Source: Kineothrix sp. IPX-CK (GTDB lineage Bacteria; Bacillota; Clostridia; Lachnospirales; Lachnospiraceae). From it: a DNA stretch of 64,000 nt. Position 1 is the stretch's first letter. Every line of letters begins with the position of its first letter. The notes beneath the pieces were generated by a model, which ran no database searches, was not told the origin of the DNA, and saw only the letters and a list, made by a program, of their open reading frames with translations. Positions 1 to 8,336 of this stretch are shown here, in pieces. The translations under genes and the position numbers were made by a program. Location of the stretch: contig NZ_CP146256.1 in the NCBI RefSeq assembly GCF_039134705.1, positions 1,612,001-1,676,000 on the forward strand, read 5' to 3'.

Positions 1-106
1 CAGGGAAACGCAGTATGACAAGCTGGCGAAGGTGCTTAGAGAATACTTGGATATGGATTACATTTACGATTTGTTGGGAGTAGAGCATAAGAGGGTGGAT
101 TGGTGA
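1..106 (+). CDS. cbiP: Cobyric acid synthase, C-terminal end (partial)
   Basis: Only the last 34 codons and the TGA stop are inside the window. The visible tail, with RETQYDKLAKVLRE followed by LDMDYIYDLL, resembles the C-terminus of CbiP/CobQ, the glutamine-dependent enzyme that amidates cobyrinic acid a,c-diamide to cobyric acid. The stop overlaps the next start as GTGA (103-106), so this gene leads directly into cobT and the operon begins further upstream. Identification rests on a short tail plus context. Confidence 0.75.
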   Translation, partial: RETQYDKLAKVLREYLDMDYIYDLLGVEHKRVDW

Positions 107-1179
107 CGGAAGAAGAACTGAAGCGATTAAAGCTTGACGGGCCGGATATGGAAATAGAGCGAAGGATTAAAGAAATATGGGATGGCATTGCAAAGCCGCT
201 GGATGGCCTGGGGCGGTTTGAAACGATAATCGCCCGTATAGGAGCGATTGAGGGAGATACCAGAATTGATATTTCTTCGAAAGCCGTTATTGTTCTATGT
301 GCGGATAACGGAATCGTGGAGGAAGGAATCAGTCAAAGCGGCCAGGAAGTAACGGCGCATGTAGCCGAGAGCATGGGAAGAGGAGAAAGCAGCGTGTGCA
401 GGATGGCGAAGGCCGCCGGAGCAGACGTAATAGCGGTGGATATAGGAATTAATTCCAAGATAAGCGGGGAGGGTATTGTACATAGGAAAATCGCCTATGG
501 AACAAAAAACTTTTTAAAAGAGCCTGCCATGACGAAAGAAGAGGTCTTGCAAGCCGTTACGGTAGGAATTGAGCTGGTGAAGGACTGTAAAAAAAGAGGT
601 TATACGCTTCTTGCTACCGGAGAAATGGGTATCGGAAATACTACCACCAGTGCAGCGGTGACGGCGGCTCTATTGGGATGTCCGGCAAAGGACGTAGCAG
701 GAAGAGGAGCAGGACTGAGTAAGGAAGGTTTGAGCCGCAAATACGAAGTGATCAACAGCGCTTTGGAAAAATATCAATTTCAGAGGACGGATACCCGAAG
801 CATAAATGCTCTTAATATACTTGCGGCAGTAGGGGGGCTGGATATTGCAGGGCTTACCGGCGTATTTATCGGCGGTGGGCTGTATCGTGTGCCGATAGTG
901 ATGGACGGCTCCATCAGTGCGGCGGCCGCGCTTGCAGCACAGCGGCTGGTGCCCGGCATAAAAGAATTCATCATTCCTTCCCATGTAAGCAAGGAGCCTG
1001 CCGCAGGAAAGATTATGCAGGAGCTTGGATTGCATCCGGTCATCGACGGGGAAATGGCACTTGGAGAGGGAACAGGCGCAGTAATGATGTTTTCACTGCT
1101 AGATATTGCCCTATCCGTTTATGAGAACCGGACGGGGTTTCAGGATATCAGTGTACAGCAGTATGTACGCTTCGATTAG
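103..1179 (+). CDS. cobT: Nicotinate-nucleotide--dimethylbenzimidazole phosphoribosyltransferase
   Basis: CobT makes alpha-ribazole phosphate from nicotinate mononucleotide and the lower-ligand base, for attachment to cobinamide-GDP. At about 358 residues it has the family's usual length. Visible signatures are the N-terminal KPLDGLGRFE stretch, the glycine-rich GEMGIGNTT segment and the C-terminal LGEGTGA containing the glutamate used as general base in characterised CobT. GTG at 103 is preferred to TTG at 100 because it forms a GTGA overlap with the cbiP stop and sits about 8 nt after GAGGG. The next gene, cobU, follows after 22 nt. High confidence in family; which base it activates cannot be read from sequence. 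Confidence 0.95.
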   Translation: MTEEELKRLKLDGPDMEIERRIKEIWDGIAKPLDGLGRFETIIARIGAIEGDTRIDISSKAVIVLCADNGIVEEGISQSGQEVTAHVAESMGRGESSVCRMAKAAGADVIAVDIGINSKISGEGIVHRKIAYGTKNFLKEPAMTKEEVLQAVTVGIELVKDCKKRGYTLLATGEMGIGNTTTSAAVTAALLGCPAKDVAGRGAGLSKEGLSRKYEVINSALEKYQFQRTDTRSINALNILAAVGGLDIAGLTGVFIGGGLYRVPIVMDGSISAAAALAAQRLVPGIKEFIIPSHVSKEPAAGKIMQELGLHPVIDGEMALGEGTGAVMMFSLLDIALSVYENRTGFQDISVQQYVRFD

Positions 1180-1201
1180 TCAGAAAAAGAGGACACCGAA
1201 A

Positions 1202-1735
1202 ATGGTAATTATCATATCCGGCGGCAGCGGCAGCGGGAAGTCTGCCTATGCTGAAAAGAAAATATTATCACTGAGAGGAGCGGAGCCGCTTTACTATCTG
1301 GCGACCATGCAAATATATGATACGGAAGGCAAAAAGAAGGTGGAGAGACATAGGAAGCTGAGAGAGGGAAAGGGGTTCGTTACAATAGAGCAGCCGTTAA
1401 ACGTTGGGGCGGCAGCAGATGCGGTAGAAGAACAGGCATCGGTACTGCTTGAATGTATGTCCAATCTGGCGGCAAATGAGATGTTTGCAAATGCAGAGAC
1501 CGGGCTGCCCGAAGTATCACAAGTAGAAGAGCGTGTGATGGGCAGCGTACGGATGCTTGCGGAGAGGACAAAGCATCTGGTCATCGTGACCAACAATGTG
1601 TTCGAAGATGGTAACAGCTATGACGAAGGGACCATGCGGTATATGGAGACGCTGGGACGAATTAATTGCAGGCTGGCGGAGCTTGCGGACGAGGTGACAG
1701 AGGTAGTTGCGGGAATACCGGTAGAGGTGAAATGA
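1202..1735 (+). CDS. cobU: Adenosylcobinamide kinase / adenosylcobinamide-phosphate guanylyltransferase
   Basis: CobU phosphorylates adenosylcobinamide and then attaches GMP to give AdoCbi-GDP, the acceptor used by CobS. The 177-residue product matches the family length. It starts with a beta strand and intact P-loop (SGGSGSGKSAYAEK), followed by the ATMQIYD strand and an RHRKLR histidine segment corresponding to the guanylylated-histidine region, and ends with TNNVFEDG...ELADEVTEVVAGIP. The open frame reaches back to 1106 inside cobT, but ATG 1202 has an AGAGG site upstream and gives the canonical N-terminus. A second, degenerate homologue lies at 2560-2943. Confidence 0.93.
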   Translation: MVIIISGGSGSGKSAYAEKKILSLRGAEPLYYLATMQIYDTEGKKKVERHRKLREGKGFVTIEQPLNVGAAADAVEEQASVLLECMSNLAANEMFANAETGLPEVSQVEERVMGSVRMLAERTKHLVIVTNNVFEDGNSYDEGTMRYMETLGRINCRLAELADEVTEVVAGIPVEVK

Positions 1736-1736
1736 T

Positions 1737-2498
1737 ATGTTTTTAATTAAAGCTGCAGGAATTGCTTTTTCTATGTTTTCCATTATTCCGGTTCCCCAGT
1801 TTGAATGGAAGGAAAAGGATATGAAATATATGATTGCCTTTTTTCCTTTGGTCGGCGTGGTAATAGGAATTACGGTATATTTGTGGACAATGTTCTGTCA
1901 GGCTTTGGGAATGAGCAAAGGCTGTTTAGTCCTCATCGGAACAGCTCTTCCGATTGTCATATCCGGAGGAATCCATGTGGACGGTTATATGGATACGATG
2001 GATGCGCTGCACTCTTACAGGGATAGGGAGAGGAAGCTTGAAATATTGAAGGATGCCCATGTGGGAGCCTTTTCGGTCATTCTGTTAATTGTATATTACC
2101 TTATATATATAGGTGCGTATTTGGAAATCGAGGGGATGAAGGCTGCAGGGCTTTTGGCCTCGGGTTTCTATCTTTCCAGAATTCTCAGCGGGATCGGTGC
2201 GGTGACTTTTGCCTGTGCCAGGAAAGATGGATTGCTGTATACCTTTTCAAGCAGTGCCCAGAAAAGGCTGGTAAGGATACTCCTGTATTTGCAGCTGGCA
2301 GTTTGCGGCGGGACGATGATCTTTTTATCCAAAGGTATAGGAACCGCAGCAATTCTAATGAGTCTATTGACCTTTCTTTATTACTGGAAAAAAAGCAAAA
2401 AGGAATTCGGGGGAATTACGGGAGATACTTCAGGGTATTTTACCGTACTTTGTGAAGGGGTAATTATGTTAACCATATCGATAGGAGGTAAAGTGTGA
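1737..2498 (+). CDS. cobS: Cobalamin-5'-phosphate synthase
   Basis: CobS is the integral-membrane enzyme that joins AdoCbi-GDP to alpha-ribazole (phosphate), the last committed step of nucleotide-loop assembly. The 253-residue protein is strongly hydrophobic with several transmembrane segments and carries the diagnostic acidic motif GGIHVDGYMDTMDALHS near residue 80. It begins 1 nt after the cobU stop, so the two are very probably co-translated. Context between cobU and cobC is the standard late-B12 cluster. Confidence 0.94.
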   Translation: MFLIKAAGIAFSMFSIIPVPQFEWKEKDMKYMIAFFPLVGVVIGITVYLWTMFCQALGMSKGCLVLIGTALPIVISGGIHVDGYMDTMDALHSYRDRERKLEILKDAHVGAFSVILLIVYYLIYIGAYLEIEGMKAAGLLASGFYLSRILSGIGAVTFACARKDGLLYTFSSSAQKRLVRILLYLQLAVCGGTMIFLSKGIGTAAILMSLLTFLYYWKKSKKEFGGITGDTSGYFTVLCEGVIMLTISIGGKV

Positions 2499-2559
2499 AA
2501 AAGGTATGGTTATTGTTATGAAGCCGAAGGCTGAATAATAGCGGATAGGAGGCAGGCAG

Positions 2560-2943
2560 ATGGAATTGTATATAGGTGGATATGCCCAGGGAAAGCTTAG
2601 GTATGTCTTGAAAGAAAGTGGCCGCGGATTAGAAAGCGTGGTGGATGGAGCTTTGGAAGATTTAGCGGATATCGGACAAGAGAAAGAAATCATAAACCGC
2701 TTTCATGAATGGTTCTTCCTAAAGCTTCAGCTGAAAGAAGAGCCGGAAAAAATAATAGAGCAGATACTCTCAAATCGTAAAGACCTGATTATTATAAGCA
2801 ACGAAGTGGGCTGCGGTATCGTGCCTATGGAGGAAGAACAGAGGCAGTACAGGGAGAGACTTGGAAGATGCCTCTGCGACATTGCGAAAAAGGCGGATCG
2901 TGTTGAGCGTATCATATGCGGATTGGGGCAAAGGATTAAATGA
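2560..2943 (+). CDS. CobU-like short protein, probable degenerate paralogue
   Basis: A 127-residue protein resembling CobU at both ends but lacking its middle. The N-terminus has a P-loop-like GGYAQGKLRYVL in which the usual GK[ST] is GKL. The C-terminus has SNEVGCGIVP followed by a helix rich in R and E and KKADRVERIICGLGQRI, equivalent to the TNxV...ADEV...SGIP end of CobU. The histidine/arginine region (RHRxxR) is absent. A good GGAGG site precedes ATG 2560, and its stop overlaps cobC by ATGA. An intact cobU lies 825 nt upstream, so this copy may have a regulatory or altered nucleotide-binding role; that is inference. Confidence 0.75.
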   Translation: MELYIGGYAQGKLRYVLKESGRGLESVVDGALEDLADIGQEKEIINRFHEWFFLKLQLKEEPEKIIEQILSNRKDLIIISNEVGCGIVPMEEEQRQYRERLGRCLCDIAKKADRVERIICGLGQRIK

Positions 2944-3524
2944 GACTGATATTGATACGTCATGGTGCTACGAAAGCGAACGAAGAAGGCAGATATATCG
3001 GAGGAAGAACGCAGGAGGTTCTTACCGAAGAAGGAAGGAAGAAGCTGCTTGCAGTAAAAGCGGCGGGAAAATATCCTCTGGTACAATGCCTGGCCTCCAG
3101 TCCGATGGAACGATGTATAGAGACCGCAAGACTGATTTATGAAAGGGAGCCTGCTATCGTCATAGAGGAATGGCGGGAAATAGATTTCGGAAGCTTTGAA
3201 GGGAAGAATTATAAAGAATTGATGAGTGATACCTACTACCGGAAATGGCTGGACAGCAATGGAACTCTGCCCTTTCTGCAGGGAGAGAGCAGAGAAGAAT
3301 TCTCAGAAAGATGCTGCGAAGGTTTCGTGAAATTTTGTGGACATATGGAAGCGGAGCGTATGGAAACTGCCGCAGCCATCGTTCATGGAGGAACGATCAT
3401 GGCTGTGCTCAGCTCGTTTGGAAGGGGAGAATACTACGACTTTCAATGTAAAAATGGAGAAGGCTATTGCGTCGAGGTTTCCATGGATGGAGCAATACGA
3501 ATAGAGGATATTCGGAAGCTATGA
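2940..3524 (+). CDS. cobC: Alpha-ribazole phosphatase (phosphoglycerate mutase family)
   Basis: A 194-residue histidine phosphatase with the catalytic LIRHGAT motif at residues 4-10, conserved GGRTQEVLTEEG, SSPMERCIETA, and the second histidine in IVHGGT. In this operon position the natural assignment is CobC, which removes the 5'-phosphate from alpha-ribazole phosphate or cobalamin phosphate. The family also contains unrelated sugar phosphatases, so the substrate is assigned by context. It overlaps the previous gene by 4 nt (ATGA). Confidence 0.88.
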   Translation: MRLILIRHGATKANEEGRYIGGRTQEVLTEEGRKKLLAVKAAGKYPLVQCLASSPMERCIETARLIYEREPAIVIEEWREIDFGSFEGKNYKELMSDTYYRKWLDSNGTLPFLQGESREEFSERCCEGFVKFCGHMEAERMETAAAIVHGGTIMAVLSSFGRGEYYDFQCKNGEGYCVEVSMDGAIRIEDIRKL

Positions 3525-3556
3525 GGAGGAAAGGTTGAAAGGAGCATGGTATAAAA

Positions 3557-4555
3557 ATGCGGGAGATTATACTGTATCATATGTTAGGCTTTTTTGCAGG
3601 ATTTGTTCTGGACCTTGTGCTTGGAGACCCCTATTGGCTGCCCCATCCGGTAAGAGCCATCGGCAATTTGATCGCGAAGCTGGAAGCGGTACTGCTTAAA
3701 AAAAAGGATGGAGCGGATAGAACGCAAGATGAGGAACGTAAGGCAGGAAGAATTCTCGTAATTACTGTTTTGACGTTGACAGGGGGTATTTCCTTCTTGA
3801 TGTTATGGATGGCCTATACGTTGCATCCGGTATTAGGAATCGTTATAGAAAGTATCATGAGCTATCAAATCCTCGCTACTAAGTGCTTGAAACAGGAGAG
3901 CATGAAGGTTTATGCAAGGCTTAAAGAACAGGATTTGCCGGGGGCGAGAAAAGCAGTCTCCATGATCGTAGGGAGAGATACGAACGCCCTGGATGAAACG
4001 GGAGTCGCGAAAGCAGCTATAGAAACGGTAGCTGAGAACCTTTCCGACGGAGTCATAGCACCCATGCTTTATCTGGCTGCCTTCGGCCCGGTACTGGGAC
4101 TTTTATACAAGGCGGTCAATACGATGGATTCCATGGTTGGATATAAAAATGAAAAATATCTTCATTTTGGCCAAGCGGCCGCGAAGCTGGACGATGGGGT
4201 CAATTATATTCCGGCAAGGATCAGCGCTGTACTGATGATTGCTTCTGCTTTTCTGGCAGGCAAGGATTTTGACGAAAAGCGGGCGCTTATGATTTACAGA
4301 CGGGACAGGTATGAACATGCCAGCCCTAATTCCGCACAGACGGAGGCGGCTCTCGCCGGAGCACTGGGAATCAGGATCGCCGGGGATGCCAGTTATTTTG
4401 GAGAAATAGTAAAAAAGCCTTACATAGGAGACGAGGTGCGCGCAGTGGAATACGAGGATATTGTGAGGGCAAATAAGCTTTTGTATTTATCCGCGGCTCT
4501 ATGTGAGTGTATTTGCCTGCTCATTATGTCGGGTATTTACTTTTTTTTATTATAA
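3557..4555 (+). CDS. cbiB: Adenosylcobinamide-phosphate synthase
   Basis: CbiB (CobD in the aerobic nomenclature) condenses adenosylcobyric acid with the aminopropanol phosphate made by the neighbouring threonine-phosphate decarboxylase. The 332-residue product is a membrane protein with hydrophobic segments at both ends and family signatures LVLGDPYWLPHPVRAIG near the N-terminus, GRDTNALDETGVAKAAIETVAENLSDG-like sequence in the middle and RDRYEHASPNSAQTEAALAGALGI towards the end. The following 155 nt hold two hairpins instead of a tight junction. Confidence 0.95.
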   Translation: MREIILYHMLGFFAGFVLDLVLGDPYWLPHPVRAIGNLIAKLEAVLLKKKDGADRTQDEERKAGRILVITVLTLTGGISFLMLWMAYTLHPVLGIVIESIMSYQILATKCLKQESMKVYARLKEQDLPGARKAVSMIVGRDTNALDETGVAKAAIETVAENLSDGVIAPMLYLAAFGPVLGLLYKAVNTMDSMVGYKNEKYLHFGQAAAKLDDGVNYIPARISAVLMIASAFLAGKDFDEKRALMIYRRDRYEHASPNSAQTEAALAGALGIRIAGDASYFGEIVKKPYIGDEVRAVEYEDIVRANKLLYLSAALCECICLLIMSGIYFFLL

Positions 4556-4570
4556 TGCACACTTTTGTAA

Positions 4571-4596
4571 TGTAATAGGAAAGTACTCCTATTACA
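4571..4596 (+). repeat. Perfect 10-bp hairpin with AAAGTAC-type core
   Basis: TGTAATAGGA (4571-4580) and TCCTATTACA (4587-4596) are perfect inverted repeats around AAGTAC. The core GGAAAGTAC-TCC recurs in hairpins near 35890 and 58295. It lies 15 nt after cbiB. There is no U-run, so it is not a simple terminator. Confidence 0.8.
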
Positions 4597-4623
4597 TAAA
4601 AATAGATGCGCAGCTACGCGCGC

Positions 4624-4687
4624 GGGACAAAAGCTGTGCTTGCAGAGTTTTTTGAACGCGAGAGTGTGCGAAGCACACTTTTGTTCC
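4624..4687 (+). repeat. Long hairpin just upstream of cobD
   Basis: A 20-nt arm beginning GGGACAAAAG (4624-4643) pairs imperfectly with an arm ending CACTTTTGTTCC (4668-4687), with one bulge, around a loop containing TTTTTT. It ends 23 nt before the cobD start. GCACACTTTTGT also appears once at 4557-4568, so a direct repeat flanks the hairpin pair. Possible roles are mRNA processing, attenuation, or a small palindromic mobile element. Confidence 0.65.
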
Positions 4688-4710
4688 AGAGAGGATGAAG
4701 TTAGAAGGAA

Positions 4711-5787
4711 ATGGATGAGAGAGAAATGATGGTTCATGGAGGAGATATTTATCGGAAGATAATAGATATTGATTTTTCCGTAAATATCAATCCTCTCGGT
4801 ATGCCGGAGAGAGTGAAGGAAGCGCTGCAAAAAGCACTGGCAGATTGCGGAAGGTATCCTGATATCCGGGCTGAAAAGCTGCGGTATGCCATTGAAAAAA
4901 TGAACGGAATAAATAAGCAGCACGTTCTTTGCGGAAACGGAGCGTCGGAACTGTTTCTTGCAATTGTACACGGAATAAAGCCGAAAAAGACCATGATACC
5001 GGTGCCTTCCTTTTATGGCTATGAACATGCGGCGAGGGCGGCGGGAGGCGAAATCCTTTTTTATGAAATGAAAGAGGAAACAGGCTTTTGTTTACAGCCG
5101 GATTTTCCGGAGGCTTTGGAGGAGGAAATGGATCTGCTCTTTTTGGCAAATCCCAATAATCCTGTGGGCAATGTAATAAATACCGGCTTGCTGGAGGAGA
5201 TTCTAAGGACGTGTCTGGAAAAAGATATAGCGGTGGTTATGGATGAATGTTTTTTGGAATTTACGGGAGATGATGATGAAAGGTCATTAAAATCACAGTT
5301 GAAAGAATATCCTAACTTGATCATAGTCCGCTCATTCACTAAGATTTTTGCAATGCCGGGGGTAAGGCTCGGATACTTATTTTGCGGCAACCAGGAAATG
5401 CTGGAGCAGATTGGAAATCAGCTGCCGGAATGGAATCTGTCCGTATTGGCCCAGGCGGCGGGAATACAAGCGTGCAAGGAAACGGAGTATGTGAAGAGGA
5501 CGGCCGGACTTGTGAAAAGAGAACGGGAATACATGAGGGATGAACTTGAGAAAGCGGGAATAGAGGTATTTCCCTCCGAGACGGATTATCTGCTCATATA
5601 TTCTTCTCTGCCCCTGTATGAGAAACTATTGGAACATAAGATACTGATTCGCGACTGCAGCAATTTCAGAGGAATGAGAAAGGGATTTTACCGCCTGGCG
5701 GTAAAGAGCCATGAGGAAAATGAAATGCTGCTTCATGCGGTAGGAAAAATCGAGGAGGCAGCAAGAGTGAGGAGTAAGGATGAATGA
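4711..5787 (+). CDS. cobD: L-threonine-O-3-phosphate decarboxylase
   Basis: A 358-residue fold-type I PLP enzyme. It provides (R)-1-aminopropan-2-ol phosphate for CbiB. Visible motifs are the N-terminal HGGDIY, FSVNINPLGMP, LCGNGASELF, the LANPNNPVGN segment, MDECFLEF and the PLP lysine in RSFTKIFAMPGVRLGY. These separate CobD-type decarboxylases from plain histidinol-phosphate aminotransferases only together with context, which is decisive here. Its 3' end overlaps cbiC by 8 nt. Confidence 0.92.
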   Translation: MDEREMMVHGGDIYRKIIDIDFSVNINPLGMPERVKEALQKALADCGRYPDIRAEKLRYAIEKMNGINKQHVLCGNGASELFLAIVHGIKPKKTMIPVPSFYGYEHAARAAGGEILFYEMKEETGFCLQPDFPEALEEEMDLLFLANPNNPVGNVINTGLLEEILRTCLEKDIAVVMDECFLEFTGDDDERSLKSQLKEYPNLIIVRSFTKIFAMPGVRLGYLFCGNQEMLEQIGNQLPEWNLSVLAQAAGIQACKETEYVKRTAGLVKREREYMRDELEKAGIEVFPSETDYLLIYSSLPLYEKLLEHKILIRDCSNFRGMRKGFYRLAVKSHEENEMLLHAVGKIEEAARVRSKDE

Positions 5788-6415
5788 GCTTCAATTTGTT
5801 CTTCCGGAAGAAATCGAGAAGCAAAGCTTCGAAATTATTTCGGAAGAGCTTAAGGAAAGAAATATCCTTTTGAAAAAGGATCAGGAAATGGTAATAAAAC
5901 GTGTGATCCATACCAGCGCCGATTTCGAGTATGCGGATACTATGGCTTTTTCTGAAGACGCTGTGAATAAAGCGAAGGAGCTGATCCGAAACGGAGCGCA
6001 TATCGTAACGGATACTAATATGGCGCTTGCCGGAATCAATAAAAAGATATTGGGAGGCTTCGGCGGAGAGGCACATTGCTTTATGGCGTGGGAGAGAACC
6101 GCAAAGCTGGCGAAGGAGAGCAATACGACCAGAGCGGCGGTGAGCATGGAGCTTGCGGGAGAAATTGGCAAGCCTTTGATCTTCGCAGTGGGGAATGCTC
6201 CTACCGCACTTGTGCGATTGTATGAAATGATAGAAGCAAAAGTATTAATACCGGAATTCATAATCGGTGTTCCGGTGGGTTTTGTTAATGTGGTGGCGGC
6301 CAAGGAGCTGATCATGAGGACGAAGGTTCCCTATATCGTCAACCGGGGCAGGAAGGGTGGAAGCAATGTGGCAGCGGCTATCTGCAACGCTATTTTATAT
6401 GAATTGGGAAGGTGA
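5780..6415 (+). CDS. cbiC: Precorrin-8X / cobalt-precorrin-8 methylmutase
   Basis: CbiC moves the C11 methyl group to C12 to form cobyrinic acid. The 211-residue product has the usual length and family landmarks: VIHTSADFEYADTM with the catalytic histidine, DTNMALAGINK, and the C-terminal GVPVGFVNVVAAKE and NRGRKGGSNVAAAICNA. ATG 5780 follows GAGGAGTAAGG, which lies inside the end of cobD, so the pair is translationally coupled. Confidence 0.96.
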   Translation: MNELQFVLPEEIEKQSFEIISEELKERNILLKKDQEMVIKRVIHTSADFEYADTMAFSEDAVNKAKELIRNGAHIVTDTNMALAGINKKILGGFGGEAHCFMAWERTAKLAKESNTTRAAVSMELAGEIGKPLIFAVGNAPTALVRLYEMIEAKVLIPEFIIGVPVGFVNVVAAKELIMRTKVPYIVNRGRKGGSNVAAAICNAILYELGR

Positions 6416-6418
6416 GCG

Positions 6419-7543
6419 ATGAGATACGGCTTTACGACGGGAAGCTGCGCCGCGGCGGCGGCTAAGGCAGCAGCCTATATGCTGCTGACCGGTATGGAAA
6501 AAACAAAAATCAGTATCGATACTCCTAAGGGAATTATCTATAAAGCCTCGATAAAAGAAATTACCAGAGAGGAAGCGCGGGTTTCCTGCGCCGTGAGAAA
6601 GGATGGAGGAGACGATCCGGACATTACCACGGGAGCCCTTGTGTTTGCGGAAGTTTCCATAAAAGCGCCTGATACGGAGGGGAAGAGCGCACGCATTTTC
6701 ATCGATGGAGGAACTGGAGTCGGAAGGGTGACGAAGCCCGGACTGGATCAGCCGGTGGGAAATGCGGCAATCAATCATGTGCCCCGGGAAATGATTGAGC
6801 GGGAAGTGCTTCAGGTATGTGAGCTTGTGGACTTCAAAGGTTGTCTGTCCGTCATTATTACGGTGCCTGAGGGAGAGGCTCTGGCGGGAAGGACTTTTAA
6901 TCCCCGCCTGGGAATTACGGGGGGCATCTCCATTCTCGGCACCACGGGAATCGTAGAGCCTATGAGCAGTAAGGCCTTACTGGATACTATCCGTACGGAG
7001 TTAAGTGTGAAGAAGGCATCAGGTGCGGAGGCGGTAGCGGTGTCGCCGGGAAACTATGGTCTGGATTATATGAAGCGGGCCTACGGATACGATCTGGATA
7101 AAAGTGTGAAGTGCAGCAACTTTATCGGTGATACCATCGATATGGCTGCCGAAGCGGGCTTTCGGGAAATGTTGTTGACCGGGCATATCGGAAAACTGGT
7201 CAAGCTGTCCGGCGGAATGCTGAACACCCATTCCAAGAATGGAGACTGCCGGATGGAGCTGCTTGCGGCAGCAGGAATAGAAGCGGGTATAGATGCCGGG
7301 GCGGCAAAGGAAATCCTTAGCTGCGTGGCCACAGAGTCGGCCGTCTCGATACTGAAGGCTGCCGGAAGGCTTGAGATGGCAATGGATATCGTGATGGGAA
7401 AAGCACAGGGATATTTGGCGAAGAGAGCAGATGGCAGGCTTCGTATAGAATGTATTATGTATGCCAACGATTACGGCGAGCTGGTAAAGAGTGAAGGTGC
7501 ACAGGAATTGCTCCTTAAGATAAAAAACCAGGAGTTACAGTAA
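6419..7543 (+). CDS. cbiD: Cobalt-precorrin-5B C1-methyltransferase
   Basis: CbiD is specific to the anaerobic pathway and methylates C1 after ring contraction. The 374-residue protein opens with the characteristic RYGFTTGSCAAAAAKAA and has VRKDGGDDPDITTG, GVGRVTKPGLDQPVGNAAIN, TVPEGEALAGRTFNPRLGI and GGISILGTTGIVEPMS. It starts 3 nt after cbiC. Presence of CbiD together with CbiG and CbiK marks the oxygen-independent route. Confidence 0.96.
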   Translation: MRYGFTTGSCAAAAAKAAAYMLLTGMEKTKISIDTPKGIIYKASIKEITREEARVSCAVRKDGGDDPDITTGALVFAEVSIKAPDTEGKSARIFIDGGTGVGRVTKPGLDQPVGNAAINHVPREMIEREVLQVCELVDFKGCLSVIITVPEGEALAGRTFNPRLGITGGISILGTTGIVEPMSSKALLDTIRTELSVKKASGAEAVAVSPGNYGLDYMKRAYGYDLDKSVKCSNFIGDTIDMAAEAGFREMLLTGHIGKLVKLSGGMLNTHSKNGDCRMELLAAAGIEAGIDAGAAKEILSCVATESAVSILKAAGRLEMAMDIVMGKAQGYLAKRADGRLRIECIMYANDYGELVKSEGAQELLLKIKNQELQ

Positions 7544-7571
7544 TGGCAATTGAAAAGGAGAGGTAAGCCTT

Positions 7572-8336
7572 ATGATTTATTTTGTGGGAGCGGGAACCGG
7601 GGCGCCGGATCTGATCACAGTAAGAGGGAAGCGCCTGCTTGAAGAGGCAGATGTGATAATTTATGCGGGTTCCCTGGTAAATCCGGAGCTGTTAAGCTAT
7701 GGGAAAGAAAGCTGCAGTGTTTACAACAGCTCAGAAATGACCTTGGAGGAAGTGATGGCTGTCATGGAAGCTGCCGAAAGGGAAGGAAAGAAAACGGTGC
7801 GGCTCCATACGGGCGACCCCAGCATCTATGGTGCGGTTCGAGAGCAGATGGATATTTTGGAGGAATGGAACATTCCTTATGAAAGCTGCCCCGGTGTCAG
7901 TGCCTGTTTCGGAGCGGCTGCTTCTCTGAATTTGGAATATACGCTGCCTGGGATATCTCAAAGCCTGATCATCACGAGGATGGAGGGAAAAACTGCCGTT
8001 CCGGCAAAGGAAAGCATTGAAAGCTTCGCAGCGCATCAGGCCTCTATGGCGGTTTATTTAAGCAGCGGGATGACGGGGGAATTGAGCAGACGCCTTATAG
8101 AGGGCGGCTACAGCGAAAGGACTCCTGCAGCCATTGTATACAAAGCCACATGGCCGGAAGAAAAAAAGTATATCTGTACGGTAGGAACTTTGGAGGAGAC
8201 GGCGAAAGCCTATGAGATTACAAAAACAGCTTTGATTCTCGTAGGAGACGTTATCGCCCATGAGCGATATAAACGATCCAGATTGTATGCACCGGATTTT
8301 GAAACAGAATTTCGAGGGAGAAAAAGTGGAACGTAA
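7572..8336 (+). CDS. cbiF: Cobalt-precorrin-4 C11-methyltransferase
   Basis: A 254-residue tetrapyrrole SAM methyltransferase. The N-terminal VGAGTGAPDLITVRGKRLL, IIYAGSLVNPELL, HTGDPSIYGA and CPGVSACFGAAASL motifs are those of CbiF/CobM, which methylates C11 of cobalt-precorrin-4. A strong AAAGGAGAGG ribosome site precedes ATG 7572. The 3' end overlaps cbiG by 11 nt when the GTG start of cbiG is used. Confidence 0.94.
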   Translation: MIYFVGAGTGAPDLITVRGKRLLEEADVIIYAGSLVNPELLSYGKESCSVYNSSEMTLEEVMAVMEAAEREGKKTVRLHTGDPSIYGAVREQMDILEEWNIPYESCPGVSACFGAAASLNLEYTLPGISQSLIITRMEGKTAVPAKESIESFAAHQASMAVYLSSGMTGELSRRLIEGGYSERTPAAIVYKATWPEEKKYICTVGTLEETAKAYEITKTALILVGDVIAHERYKRSRLYAPDFETEFRGRKSGT

